NCBI GenBank assembly: GCA_046760985.1
Contig: JBHIFE010000056.1
Span: 1-9,002 of the forward strand
Direction: 5' to 3'
Origin: JBHIFE01 sp046760985
GTDB taxonomy: Bacteria; Chloroflexota; Dehalococcoidia; Dehalococcoidales; RBG-16-60-22
DNA length: 9,002 nt
Shown one piece after another: positions 1-6,536 of this stretch. The notes beneath the pieces were generated by a model. The model worked only from the letters and a program-made list of their open reading frames with translations, had not been told where the DNA came from and did not search any database. The position numbers and the translations under genes are program-made. Numbering within the stretch: the first letter of the stretch is position 1; each line of letters starts with the position of its first letter.

Positions 1-608
1 GGGCGAGTCTGCCGCAGAAGCCTATTCTCAGTATCAATGTCAAGTCCAGTGCAGTCAGCGGTGAGTCCCGTTCTTAGAATAGCCGCTACCCGGGGAATAA
101 AGGCACGCCCTAAGGAAGTCGCCCCGGCAAGAACTATTTCTGGCTTATGTTGCTGAATTAACTCAGCGAGTTGTTGAGCATATAAATCCTCTTGATTATT
201 AGCCAGTTCTGGACTGTCTACTAGATAGACCTTATCTGCGCCATAGGCAATCAACTGATTGACTTCACCGATACCATGACCAAAACAAACAGCACTCACT
301 TCAGTCTTAAGGCTATCCGCCAACTCTCTTCCCTTGGCTAATAGCTCATGAGCTACAGTCTTCAACTTACCATCCCGTTGCTCAGCAAATACCCAGACCC
401 CCCGATAGCTATCGCTCACTGCCTCAGCCTCAGGGACAGCTTCAATGAGTATCGCCTCATAGACACAGGCTTCCTGGCAAGCACCACAAAGCGTACAACC
501 TTCTTCTAACTGAACCTTGTCATCCACAATTTCCAGTAGACCAAAAGGGCAGACTGGTACGCAGTTACCACAGCCAGTACACTTGTCAAGGTCAAATTGA
601 ATTCCCAT
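1..608 (-). CDS. etfA: Electron transfer flavoprotein alpha subunit with N-terminal 2[4Fe-4S] ferredoxin domain (partial, C-terminus outside window)
   Basis: Reading the minus strand from the ATG at 608 gives 202 codons that stay open to the window edge, so the C-terminal FAD-binding domain is not seen. Residues 1-50 are a bacterial ferredoxin domain with two CxxCxxCxxxC sets (Cys10, 13, 16, 20 and Cys38, 41, 44, 48), enough for two [4Fe-4S] clusters. From about residue 70 the EtfA N-terminal domain begins. It includes GHGIGE (110-115), a YGADKVYLVDS stretch (122-132) and the family-typical GATSLGR (162-168) followed by RTGLTADCTGLDID (179-192). It should pair with EtfB to hold FAD and pass electrons between the acyl-CoA dehydrogenase and a ferredoxin or other carrier. 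Such ferredoxin-fused EtfA proteins are known in CarE of caffeyl-CoA reductase and in lactate dehydrogenase-ETF complexes of anaerobes. It starts 7 nt after the etfB stop, so the two are co-translated in one operon. The start has a purine-rich AGGTGGAG stretch just upstream that overlaps the etfB stop. Confidence 0.93.
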   Translation of the reverse strand, partial: MGIQFDLDKCTGCGNCVPVCPFGLLEIVDDKVQLEEGCTLCGACQEACVYEAILIEAVPEAEAVSDSYRGVWVFAEQRDGKLKTVAHELLAKGRELADSLKTEVSAVCFGHGIGEVNQLIAYGADKVYLVDSPELANNQEDLYAQQLAELIQQHKPEIVLAGATSLGRAFIPRVAAILRTGLTADCTGLDIDTENRLLRQTR

Positions 609-615
609 ACTCCAC

Positions 616-1401
616 CTACACTAACCCAGCATCCTTCAACTTACTAACCAAGCACTCTACCTGACTTTCCAATTCCCCTTGCAATATCTCACTGCGACAG
701 ACTCTCTGGGGAAAGAACACCTTGATTACTTTGGTAGCCGAGCCAGATAAGCCGACCATGCTCTGGTCAACAGCTAATTTCTGGGCAGTCCAGACTGGGA
801 TAATGGCGCTCTTTGACTTCATAATGCCCCGAAGCGATGGGAGGCGTGGCACGTTAATCTCTTTTACTACTGTAATTACTGCCGGTAAGGAAGTCTCAAT
901 AACCTCATGCCCTTCCTCAATGAGCCGCTGAATCCGCAGATATCCATCAGTCATCTCTTCTATTTGGCTAACATAGGCAACGAATGGCATCCCGAGCATC
1001 TCAGCCAGTTCTGGTCCCACCTGTCCGGTATCCCCGTCTAACGTCTGCCGACCACAGATGATAATGTCATATTGCCCCAGTTTGTTAATTGCTCGGGAAA
1101 GGGTGTAGGCAGTAGCCAAAGTATCAGCGCCAGCAAAGGCGGGATCACTTAACAAAATGGCTTCATCAGCCCCCAGTGAAATCGCTTCCCTCAACGCATC
1201 TTGCGCTTGGGGTGGACCCATGCTTATAACCGTAACCTTGCCTCCACACCGCTCCTTTATTCGAACCCCTTCCTCCAAGGCATAAGTATCAAACGGGTTA
1301 ATGATATTCTCAATTCCCTCTCTTATAAGAGTATTGGTCTGGGGATTAATTTTGACCTGGGTGGTACCAGGAACCTGCTTCAGGCAAATGACAACATTCA
1401 T
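616..1401 (-). CDS. etfB: Electron transfer flavoprotein beta subunit, bifurcating type
   Basis: This is a complete 261-residue protein, the usual EtfB length. The N-terminus has the typical VVICLKQVPGT opening, and NPFDTYALEEGVRIKE (about 35-50) is an EtfB hallmark. GRQTLDGDTGQVGP (117-130) matches the nucleotide-binding loop seen in electron-bifurcating ETFs, where EtfB carries FAD instead of only AMP. VPRLPSLRGIMKSK (184-197) is the conserved EtfB signature near the C-terminal arm that contacts EtfA and the dehydrogenase. The ATG start overlaps the stop of the upstream acyl-CoA dehydrogenase gene as ATGA, a sign of translational coupling. Family membership is clear. The bifurcating assignment is inferred from the DGDT loop and from the ferredoxin-fused EtfA next door. 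The bifurcating role could be confirmed by aligning the flavin-binding residues with Acidaminococcus EtfB and with CarD. Confidence 0.95.
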   Translation of the reverse strand: MNVVICLKQVPGTTQVKINPQTNTLIREGIENIINPFDTYALEEGVRIKERCGGKVTVISMGPPQAQDALREAISLGADEAILLSDPAFAGADTLATAYTLSRAINKLGQYDIIICGRQTLDGDTGQVGPELAEMLGMPFVAYVSQIEEMTDGYLRIQRLIEEGHEVIETSLPAVITVVKEINVPRLPSLRGIMKSKSAIIPVWTAQKLAVDQSMVGLSGSATKVIKVFFPQRVCRSEILQGELESQVECLVSKLKDAGLV

Positions 1402-2555
1402 TCTGTTCTCGCTCTTCTCTTTCTGAGTTCAATGGCGATGGCATTTCTCAAGACCTGATTAGAGCCCTCATATATCTGGGTGATTTTGGCATCTCGCATC
1501 ATCTTCTCAAGCGGATAATCCCTCATGTAGCCGGCACCCCCACAAATCTGCACCGCATCAGTAGTGACTTTCATGGCAACATCTGAGGCAAAGACCTTAG
1601 CCATAGCCGATTCCTCAGTAATATTCTTTGCCCCGCTGTCAACCGTCCTGGCGGCAGCATAAACTAACGCCCGGGCAGCTTCAACTTGGGTAGCCATTTC
1701 CGCCAGAATGTCTTGGACTACCGGAAGAGAAATCAGAGGTTGTCCAAATTGGATACGTTGCCGCGTATAGTCAACGGCAGCTTCTAAAGCTCCTTGAGCT
1801 AGCCCCACGGCTTGAGCTCCTATCCCCGGGCGCGATTGGTCAAAAAGCTTCATCGTCATAATAAAGCCGGCACCCTCCCTGCCAATTAAATTCTCTTCAG
1901 GAACTAGGCAATCCCGAAAATTTAGCTCTCTTGTTGCCGAAGCACGGATACCCATCTTTTTTTCTAGCCTACCAAAAGAAAAGCCCGGCGCACCCTTCTC
2001 CACTAATAAAGCGCTGGCACCACGGGCACCTTTAGTCTTATCAGTCAAGGCAATAACGGTGTAAATCTCAGCTTCACCGCCGTTAGTGATGTATTGCTTA
2101 GTGCCATTAAGCACATAGCCGCCGGCAACTTTTTCCGCGGTTGTTTTTATGGCGGCAGCATCGCTACCTGCCGTTGGCTCGGTTAAAGCAAAGGCAGTCA
2201 ACCTCTTGCCACTGGCAATATCAGGGAGATACTTTCGCTTCTGCTCTTCAGTTCCGTAACCCATCAGGGTAAAACAGCCCAGGGCACTAGCCGCATAGCT
2301 AATAGCAACCGCACTGCATACTCGGCTCAGCTCTTCCACCACCAGACATAGCTCGAGGCAACCACCACCTAACCCCTCGTATTCTTCCGGGATAAAGACA
2401 CGAAACATATCAGCATTAGCCAGGTCTCTTATTATTGCCCAGGGGAAATCTTCTTTCTCATCAAGCTCGGCTCGAACCGGCAGTATCCTTTCCTCAGCTA
2501 TCCTTCTGGCTAAGCTCTTGATCGTCTTTTGCTGTTCAGTTAAGAAATACTCCAA
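1398..2555 (-). CDS. Acyl-CoA dehydrogenase (short-chain/butyryl-CoA type)
   Basis: This 385-residue FAD flavoenzyme has the full acyl-CoA dehydrogenase fold and the usual family length. The first family signature is FALTEPTAGSD (122-132). The middle domain has KQYITNGG, with Tyr where many homologues have Trp or Phe beside the flavin. The C-terminal helical domain has SRPGIGAQAVG, the second signature region GGAGYMRDYPLEKMMRD, and QIYEGSNQ, in which Glu363 sits at the place of the catalytic base of short- and medium-chain enzymes. It introduces or removes the alpha-beta double bond of an acyl-CoA and exchanges electrons with the ETF encoded immediately downstream. The start is TTG at 2555, supported by AAAGGGGG seven bases upstream. 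The gene heads the dehydrogenase-etfB-etfA operon, and a promoter candidate lies in the divergent spacer. The exact substrate (butyryl-, caffeyl-, acryloyl- or branched acyl-CoA) cannot be read from the sequence. With a bifurcating ETF the physiological direction may be enoyl-CoA reduction. Confidence 0.94.
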   Translation of the reverse strand: MEYFLTEQQKTIKSLARRIAEERILPVRAELDEKEDFPWAIIRDLANADMFRVFIPEEYEGLGGGCLELCLVVEELSRVCSAVAISYAASALGCFTLMGYGTEEQKRKYLPDIASGKRLTAFALTEPTAGSDAAAIKTTAEKVAGGYVLNGTKQYITNGGEAEIYTVIALTDKTKGARGASALLVEKGAPGFSFGRLEKKMGIRASATRELNFRDCLVPEENLIGREGAGFIMTMKLFDQSRPGIGAQAVGLAQGALEAAVDYTRQRIQFGQPLISLPVVQDILAEMATQVEAARALVYAAARTVDSGAKNITEESAMAKVFASDVAMKVTTDAVQICGGAGYMRDYPLEKMMRDAKITQIYEGSNQVLRNAIAIELRKRRARTE

Positions 2556-2598
2556 GAGGATGCCCCCTTTTCCTCATTAGTCCCCCAAGGTTAGTCAA

Positions 2599-2627
2599 AA
2601 TATAATCAATAGTATTAAACTCGGCAA
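2599..2627 (-). promoter_or_regulatory. Candidate sigma-70 promoter for the dehydrogenase-etfBA operon
   Basis: On the minus strand TTGCCG (2627-2622, 4 of 6 to consensus) is followed after 17 nt by TATATT (2604-2599, 5 of 6). Transcription would begin near 2592 and give a leader of about 37 nt before the TTG start at 2555, with the AAAGGGGG ribosome site inside it. Position and spacing are good, but the -35 match is only moderate. Confidence 0.45.
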
Positions 2628-2742
2628 TTGGTATTTTGCAGCTACCTCAGGGGGATATTTTAGAAGTTGCCAATCAAAGTCAAACTATTAATTATAAGCA
2701 AAGGCACATACTTACTGTCAAGCCGACTGCCAGTAATATACC

Positions 2743-2771
2743 TTGACATAGCCCGTCGCCAAGATTATACT
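2743..2771 (+). promoter_or_regulatory. Strong sigma-70 promoter for the RAM-domain gene
   Basis: A perfect -35 box TTGACA (2743-2748), a 17-nt spacer and TATACT (2766-2771, 5 of 6) lie just upstream of the small plus-strand gene. The start of transcription would fall near 2778, leaving a 5' leader of about 20-30 nt that ends in the GGAAGGGGGTGA ribosome-binding region. This is the best promoter match in the window. Confidence 0.7.
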
Positions 2772-2798
2772 ACAAATTTCTGAACATGGCGGAAGGGG

Positions 2799-3038
2799 GT
2801 GAATTTAATTTCAGCCAAGGCTTTTGTGCTAATTGAGACGGCTGTTGGTAAAAGCAAGGATGTCGTTGCTGCTCTCAGCAAGGTAAAAGGGGTGAATTCA
2901 GTCGATACGGTGACTGGTCCCTATGATATTATCGCCGTGATACATGGAGAAACCCTGAATGATATTGGAGACCTGGTTACCGGCAGGATCCACCCTATTC
3001 CTGGTATTTCCAGAACGGTGACCTGCCTAGCAATATAG
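2799..3038 (+). CDS. Stand-alone AsnC/Lrp-type ligand-binding (RAM) domain protein
   Basis: The product is only about 76-79 residues and consists of a single RAM domain (beta-alpha-beta-beta-alpha-beta) with no DNA-binding helix-turn-helix. The pattern FVLIETAVGKSKDVVAALS, then KGVNSVDTVTGPYDIIAVI, then an ending in SRTVTCLAI, is typical of the effector-binding half of Lrp/AsnC regulators. Free-standing copies are known in archaea and some bacteria. They form the dimers and ring-like octamers of the family and bind amino acids or related small molecules, but their role is poorly defined. The GTG at 2799 is the first conventional in-frame start, yet it directly abuts and overlaps the ribosome-binding stretch GGAAGGGGGTGA (2791-2802). 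An ATT at 2808 is better spaced and would give a protein beginning MSAKAFVL. The gene has its own strong promoter and runs divergently from the dehydrogenase operon. Its 3' end overlaps that of ispH. Confidence 0.85.
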   Translation: MNLISAKAFVLIETAVGKSKDVVAALSKVKGVNSVDTVTGPYDIIAVIHGETLNDIGDLVTGRIHPIPGISRTVTCLAI

Positions 3039-3902
3039 AGTAGCTTTCAGTTTCATCAGTACTTCATTCACCGTCTCCTCAGCAGTGGAAGCTCCAGCGG
3101 TTATACCGATACGGTATTGATCCTGGAACCAAGAGGACTCAATGTCCTCTGCAGTTTCAATGAGATACGTTTTGGTAGCCGTAGAACATAACTCAGCCAG
3201 GCGATTAGTGTTAGCGCTGTTTCGCCCACCGATTACAAGCATTAAGTCCACTTTATTGGCTAATTTAAGGGCGGCTGCCTGCCGTTCTCTAATATCATGA
3301 CATATGGTATCAATAATCCGCAGTTCAGAATCTCGGGTAAAGGCAGAAGCAATAAACTTTGTGACAAATTCGGTGAAATGAGCCGGTATCTGAGTCGTCT
3401 GGGATAGAACCCCCCAGCGACGGGGTAGATGGTCAAGGGTTGCGATAAAATTGTCATTTAAAGTAGCGATTCCATTACCCCTAGTCCAGCCAAGAATGCC
3501 CTTAACCTCAGGGTGGTCAGCATCACCATAGATAACAACAAAAAAGCCAGAATCAGCTAATCTGCGAGCTACAATCTGAGCCCGGTGAACGAAGGGACAA
3601 GTGGTACTAATGATGTCAATATGCCGGGAACGAATCTCCTCCTCTAATTGTGGGGTTATCCCATGAGAGCTAGTGGCTACGGTGTCACCCTTGATATCAT
3701 CCACATTCTTGACTACCCGAACACCAATCTTAGCTAGTCTCTGTAGCACCTGTTGGTTATGTACCACTGACCCCAGCGTTTCCACCCCGCCCCGCTCCCG
3801 GGCAACCTTTTCCAATATATTAATGGCTCGCCTGACCCCGAAGCAAAAGCCTATTTTATCTGCTTTTTCAATTCTCATATTTTCCGGTTTTCTTCCCGGC
3901 AT
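3027..3902 (-). CDS. ispH: 4-hydroxy-3-methylbut-2-enyl diphosphate reductase (IspH/LytB)
   Basis: This 291-residue protein catalyses the last step of the MEP isoprenoid pathway, reducing HMBPP to IPP and DMAPP in the cytoplasm with a [4Fe-4S] cluster. All diagnostic residues are visible: cluster cysteines at Cys20 (GFCFGV), Cys102 (TTCP) and Cys201 (TICHD); substrate histidines His48 (VVHNQQ), His80 (SSHG) and His130, with the acid Glu132 (DHPEVKG); the SQTT motif at 167-170; the Ser229/Asn231 pair in GGRNSANTN; and the C-terminal TAGAST loop. The ATG at 3902 has AGGGG five bases upstream and overlaps the end of plsC by 35 nt. A second ATG at 3878 (product MRIEKADKIGFCFG) looks more like typical IspH N-termini but has only a weak ribosome site. 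The gene follows plsC, a pairing also common in clostridial cmk-plsC-ispH clusters. Its 3' end overlaps the convergent RAM-domain gene by 12 nt. Confidence 0.97.
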   Translation of the reverse strand: MPGRKPENMRIEKADKIGFCFGVRRAINILEKVARERGGVETLGSVVHNQQVLQRLAKIGVRVVKNVDDIKGDTVATSSHGITPQLEEEIRSRHIDIISTTCPFVHRAQIVARRLADSGFFVVIYGDADHPEVKGILGWTRGNGIATLNDNFIATLDHLPRRWGVLSQTTQIPAHFTEFVTKFIASAFTRDSELRIIDTICHDIRERQAAALKLANKVDLMLVIGGRNSANTNRLAELCSTATKTYLIETAEDIESSWFQDQYRIGITAGASTAEETVNEVLMKLKATLYC

Positions 3903-4524
3903 AGTTTCCCCTATATTTCGCTGGGAGAAGCTCAGCGATGTGAGCCATTATGGAATTGGTGAAGCCGGCAAGTTCGGCTCTGGTCAATTTACCATTTACC
4001 GATGGTAGATAGAAGGGATAGCCGATGTTAATGGTTACCTGAGGGCGACGAAGCCACCAGGTTATACCCTTAATATTCTCCGTTCCGATAACACCTACCG
4101 GCAGAATAGGAACATCGTTACGCGAGGCAATTAGCGCCGAGCCGAAAAAAGCCGATTGCAATTGGGCACTCTTGCTTCTCCGCCCCTCAGGGAACATGAT
4201 TAAAGCCAAGCCCTGTGCCAATAACTGCTCTGCCCGTTGTAACGCTCCCCTGTCTAGTCGCCCCCGACGTACTGGAAATGCCCCAAATCTGCGCAGGAAG
4301 TAGGCTAAGAATCTAGAACGGAATAGCTCTTGCTTAGCCATAAACGTTACTTTTCGGTTAAGACTAACACCAACTATAGGTGGGTCGGCTAGATTAATAT
4401 GATTAGCTACAACTAACAGAGGACCTTGAGCAGGGATGTTCTCCCTGCCCCTGACCCGCCAGCGAGTCAGGAGGAGCAGTAACATCCTTACTGTTTCTCT
4501 ACCCACATAGTAGAGCCAAGACAC
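3868..4524 (-). CDS. plsC: 1-acyl-sn-glycerol-3-phosphate acyltransferase (PlsC family)
   Basis: From the GTG at 4524 this is a 218-residue membrane-associated acyltransferase that should transfer an acyl group to the sn-2 position of lysophosphatidic acid, making phosphatidic acid for membrane lipids. The four PlsC motifs are in order: NHINLAD with the catalytic HX4D pair (His42, Asp47), GAFPVRRG (81-88), FPEGRRS (111-117, Arg where the consensus has Thr) and VPILPVGV (138-145). A hydrophobic stretch near residues 12-20 probably anchors it. The frame can be extended to a TTG at 4584, but that codon has no ribosome site, and the extra 20 codons coincide with a promoter-like TATAAT. The GTG at 4524 has a perfect GGAGG six bases upstream, so it was chosen. 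The gene overlaps ispH and forms a two-gene operon with it. Acyl chain and donor preference (acyl-CoA or acyl-ACP) cannot be told. Confidence 0.92.
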   Translation of the reverse strand: MSWLYYVGRETVRMLLLLLTRWRVRGRENIPAQGPLLVVANHINLADPPIVGVSLNRKVTFMAKQELFRSRFLAYFLRRFGAFPVRRGRLDRGALQRAEQLLAQGLALIMFPEGRRSKSAQLQSAFFGSALIASRNDVPILPVGVIGTENIKGITWWLRRPQVTINIGYPFYLPSVNGKLTRAELAGFTNSIMAHIAELLPAKYRGNYAGKKTGKYEN

Positions 4525-4530
4525 CGTTTG

Positions 4531-4535
4531 CCTCC
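4531..4535 (-). promoter_or_regulatory. Ribosome-binding site that fixes the plsC start
   Basis: GGAGG on the minus strand lies six bases before the GTG at 4524. It supports the shorter plsC reading over the upstream TTG at 4584. Confidence 0.75.
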
Positions 4536-4554
4536 GCAGAAGAATTGTGTGCCA

Positions 4555-4584
4555 ATTATACCTTATAGCTGAAGGTAAAGACAA
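4555..4584 (-). promoter_or_regulatory. Candidate promoter for the plsC-ispH operon
   Basis: On the minus strand a perfect TATAAT (4560-4555) lies 18 nt after TTGTCT (4584-4579, 3 of 6). Transcription would start near 4548, leaving about 24 nt before the GTG start with GGAGG between. It lies inside the longer plsC reading frame, which is another reason to reject that frame's 5' end. Read-through from the TRAP operon is also possible, because I see no terminator in the 91-nt gap. Confidence 0.5.
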
Positions 4585-4615
4585 GGGAGCAAGAGTGAGC
4601 TGGTTAGTAGCTACG

Positions 4616-5956
4616 CTACCACCCGGTTATCATTTTGCCTGGCAGCCAGGTGATTATCTGGGGGAATGCCACAAACAGCCCAAGGCCAACCATTACCAGC
4701 AAAATGAAGGGGATTACCCCCTTGATGATGTCAGCCATGGTTATGCCCAACTCCGGCGCAGCGGTACCTTTGCAAACGAATATAGACATAGCCAAGGGAG
4801 GGCTCATAAACGCCATTTGCAGGTTAATGCATACCATCATGCCGAACCACAGCGGGTCAAAGTCGAGAAGGACAACAATGGGTGTTATTATGGGAACAAT
4901 GATGAAGACAATCCCTATCCATTCAATAAACATACCTAACAGGAAAACGATGAGCATGACAAGGGCAAAGGCACCCCAGCGCCCGAAGGGGGCGCGCATG
5001 ATGGCATCTGTTACCACCTCTCCGCCACCAGCGCTCATAAATATGCCGACAAAGGCGTAACAGAGAGTTCCTATTAGAAGGACAAAAGCGCTCACTCTCA
5101 GCGTCTCAATTCCGACATATTTTAGGAGTCCCCAGCTGAATTTTCGGTAGCCTATACTCAAGAGGAGGGCAGCAAAGCTCCCCACCGCTGCCGCTTCGGT
5201 GGGAGGAGCTATTCCAAAAAATATAGTACCGAGGACAGCCAGAATAAGTGTCACCGGGGGGACTAGCGAGGTTAGGAGCTTGGTTGTCTTTTTAATAAAG
5301 GGAACACTCCTTTCCTCAACCGGGATAGGTGGAGCCAGGTGTGGCTGGAAGAAACACCGTATGGTAATGTAAGTATTATAAAGACCGGAAAGGACAAGCC
5401 CGGGGAAAATGGCGGCGATAAGCATCTTTGCTACCGATAGTCCAGCCATTGGTCCGTAAACAACCAGCATAATACTGGGCGGGATGAGGATACCCAAGGT
5501 GCCGCCGGCGACAACCGAGCCAGAGGCTAAAGACTTATCATAACCTCTCTTGATCATGGGGGCAAGAGCAATGAGAGTGAGTATGGTGACAGCAGCGGTA
5601 ATCACCCCCAAACAGGCGGCAAGGATAGTGCCAAATACCACGGTGACCACCGCCAGCCCGCCCCTAAACCCGCTGAGCCACAGGTATAATGCGTCGTATA
5701 GCCCTTCGGCTATCCCCGAGCGCTGGAGTACAACTCCCATAAAGGTGAAGAGGGGAACCGCCAGAAAGGGGTAGCTCAGCGACAGGTTGTAGACGCGAGT
5801 GTACATTATTTCAAGTGCCGTGTCCCCGAATACCAGGTAGCCGACTATTAACCCGACACTACCTACCACCAGGGCTATAGGGTACCCGGTCATGACCAGC
5901 AGCAGAATACCGCCCAGCATTATTATGGTGATGATTTCCGGACTTAAATCAAGCAA
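4616..5956 (-). CDS. dctM: TRAP transporter large permease subunit (DctM)
   Basis: This 446-residue integral membrane protein is almost entirely hydrophobic, with about 12 likely helices, and belongs to the DctM family that forms the ion-coupled transport channel of TRAP systems. Family marks include the N-terminal MLGGILLLVMTGYPIALVVG segment, AVPLFTFMG (66-74), GTLGILIPPS (152-161) and PPTEAAAVG (251-259), the last two being conserved DctM motifs. It works in the cytoplasmic membrane with DctQ and takes substrate from the periplasmic or extracellular receptor DctP, driven by a Na+ or H+ gradient. The TTG start at 5956 lies inside the end of dctQ (8-nt overlap, TTGCTTGA). An AAGGA stands eight bases upstream, so translation is probably coupled to dctQ. 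It is the last gene of the TRAP operon, followed by 91 nt before the plsC start. Confidence 0.95.
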   Translation of the reverse strand: MLDLSPEIITIIMLGGILLLVMTGYPIALVVGSVGLIVGYLVFGDTALEIMYTRVYNLSLSYPFLAVPLFTFMGVVLQRSGIAEGLYDALYLWLSGFRGGLAVVTVVFGTILAACLGVITAAVTILTLIALAPMIKRGYDKSLASGSVVAGGTLGILIPPSIMLVVYGPMAGLSVAKMLIAAIFPGLVLSGLYNTYITIRCFFQPHLAPPIPVEERSVPFIKKTTKLLTSLVPPVTLILAVLGTIFFGIAPPTEAAAVGSFAALLLSIGYRKFSWGLLKYVGIETLRVSAFVLLIGTLCYAFVGIFMSAGGGEVVTDAIMRAPFGRWGAFALVMLIVFLLGMFIEWIGIVFIIVPIITPIVVLLDFDPLWFGMMVCINLQMAFMSPPLAMSIFVCKGTAAPELGITMADIIKGVIPFILLVMVGLGLFVAFPQIITWLPGKMITGW

Positions 5957-6458
5957 GTGTTTTATTCCTTATAATGAAATATAAATCGCGGATGAATTGG
6001 GCCAAACCTTGAAGAGCAAAGAGACATATGGCTACAGCAAATAGTGTTCTATACGGTCCAGCTGGTGGATACCAATAGGTATACTTCATTACCTCCCCAA
6101 TTGACCAAGCTCGCAGCATCCACGAAATAGAAGTTTTTACTAGTATGCCCATTAACGGGAAAAAGAATATCGCCGCGCAAACAACGTCGGCAATCGCCTT
6201 TCCTCTTGGGGAGAAGCGGGCATAAAAAATGTCCACCCTAACGTGTGAGTGGCGCAGATAGTCATATGCCCAGCCCAGGACGTAGACCGTGCCGCCCAGC
6301 ATGCAGGAGGTTTCATATGCCCACAGTGTCGGCGCATTGAAGGCGTATCTCATTATGGCATCATATGTCCCGACCAAAACCAAAGCCAGGCAAAGCCAGC
6401 TTGCTGACGAGCCCATTCGCTGGTTGATAGAATCAATTGCCTTGAGTATGGTTCTCAT
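5949..6458 (-). CDS. dctQ: TRAP transporter small permease subunit (DctQ)
   Basis: This 169-residue protein has four likely membrane helices (about 20-40, 47-67, 88-110 and 137-157), the standard DctQ topology. The family motif RYAFNAPTLWAYE (37-49) and the loop HVRVDIFYARFSPRGKAIAD (72-91) are clear matches to DctQ. It forms the membrane complex with DctM and helps dock the substrate-loaded receptor. The ATG at 6458 has only a weak purine-rich site (AAGAG two bases upstream), so its translation may be low compared with dctP, which has a perfect AAGGAGG. The gene lies 78 nt after dctP, and that gap is largely filled by a strong hairpin. Its 3' end overlaps dctM by 8 nt. Confidence 0.94.
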   Translation of the reverse strand: MRTILKAIDSINQRMGSSASWLCLALVLVGTYDAIMRYAFNAPTLWAYETSCMLGGTVYVLGWAYDYLRHSHVRVDIFYARFSPRGKAIADVVCAAIFFFPLMGILVKTSISWMLRAWSIGEVMKYTYWYPPAGPYRTLFAVAICLFALQGLAQFIRDLYFIIRNKTLA

Positions 6459-6473
6459 TACTCTTAAACTGAC

Positions 6474-6508
6474 ACCCGACTGCCCCGATATTCTCGAGGC
6501 AGTCGGGT
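6474..6508 (-). repeat. Intercistronic hairpin between dctP and dctQ
   Basis: ACCCGACTGCC (6474-6484) and its exact inverse GGCAGTCGGGT (6498-6508) form an 11-bp perfect stem. The 13-nt loop can extend it by three more pairs (CGA 6486-6488 with TCG 6494-6496, after one mismatch). On the transcribed minus strand no run of T follows, so it is not a standard intrinsic terminator. It is better read as an mRNA-stabilising or processing hairpin at the 3' end of dctP, or as a partial attenuator, which would give more receptor than permease. Confidence 0.75.
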
Positions 6509-6536
6509 AAAGCTAAGTCCGCCTAGCAGCTAGGAT

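Noticed and set aside
4585..4615. Possible terminator between dctM and plsC
   Set aside because: Only a short GTAGCTAC palindrome is present, with no stable stem and no T-run, so no terminator can be claimed.
4547..5060. Plus-strand frames opposite dctM
   Set aside because: They lie antisense to a clear DctM gene with conserved motifs, have odd composition and carry no recognisable domain.
6474..6508. Intrinsic terminator reading of the dctP-dctQ hairpin
   Set aside because: No T-run follows on the minus strand, and on the plus strand there is no gene upstream for it to end. A stabilising or attenuating hairpin fits better.
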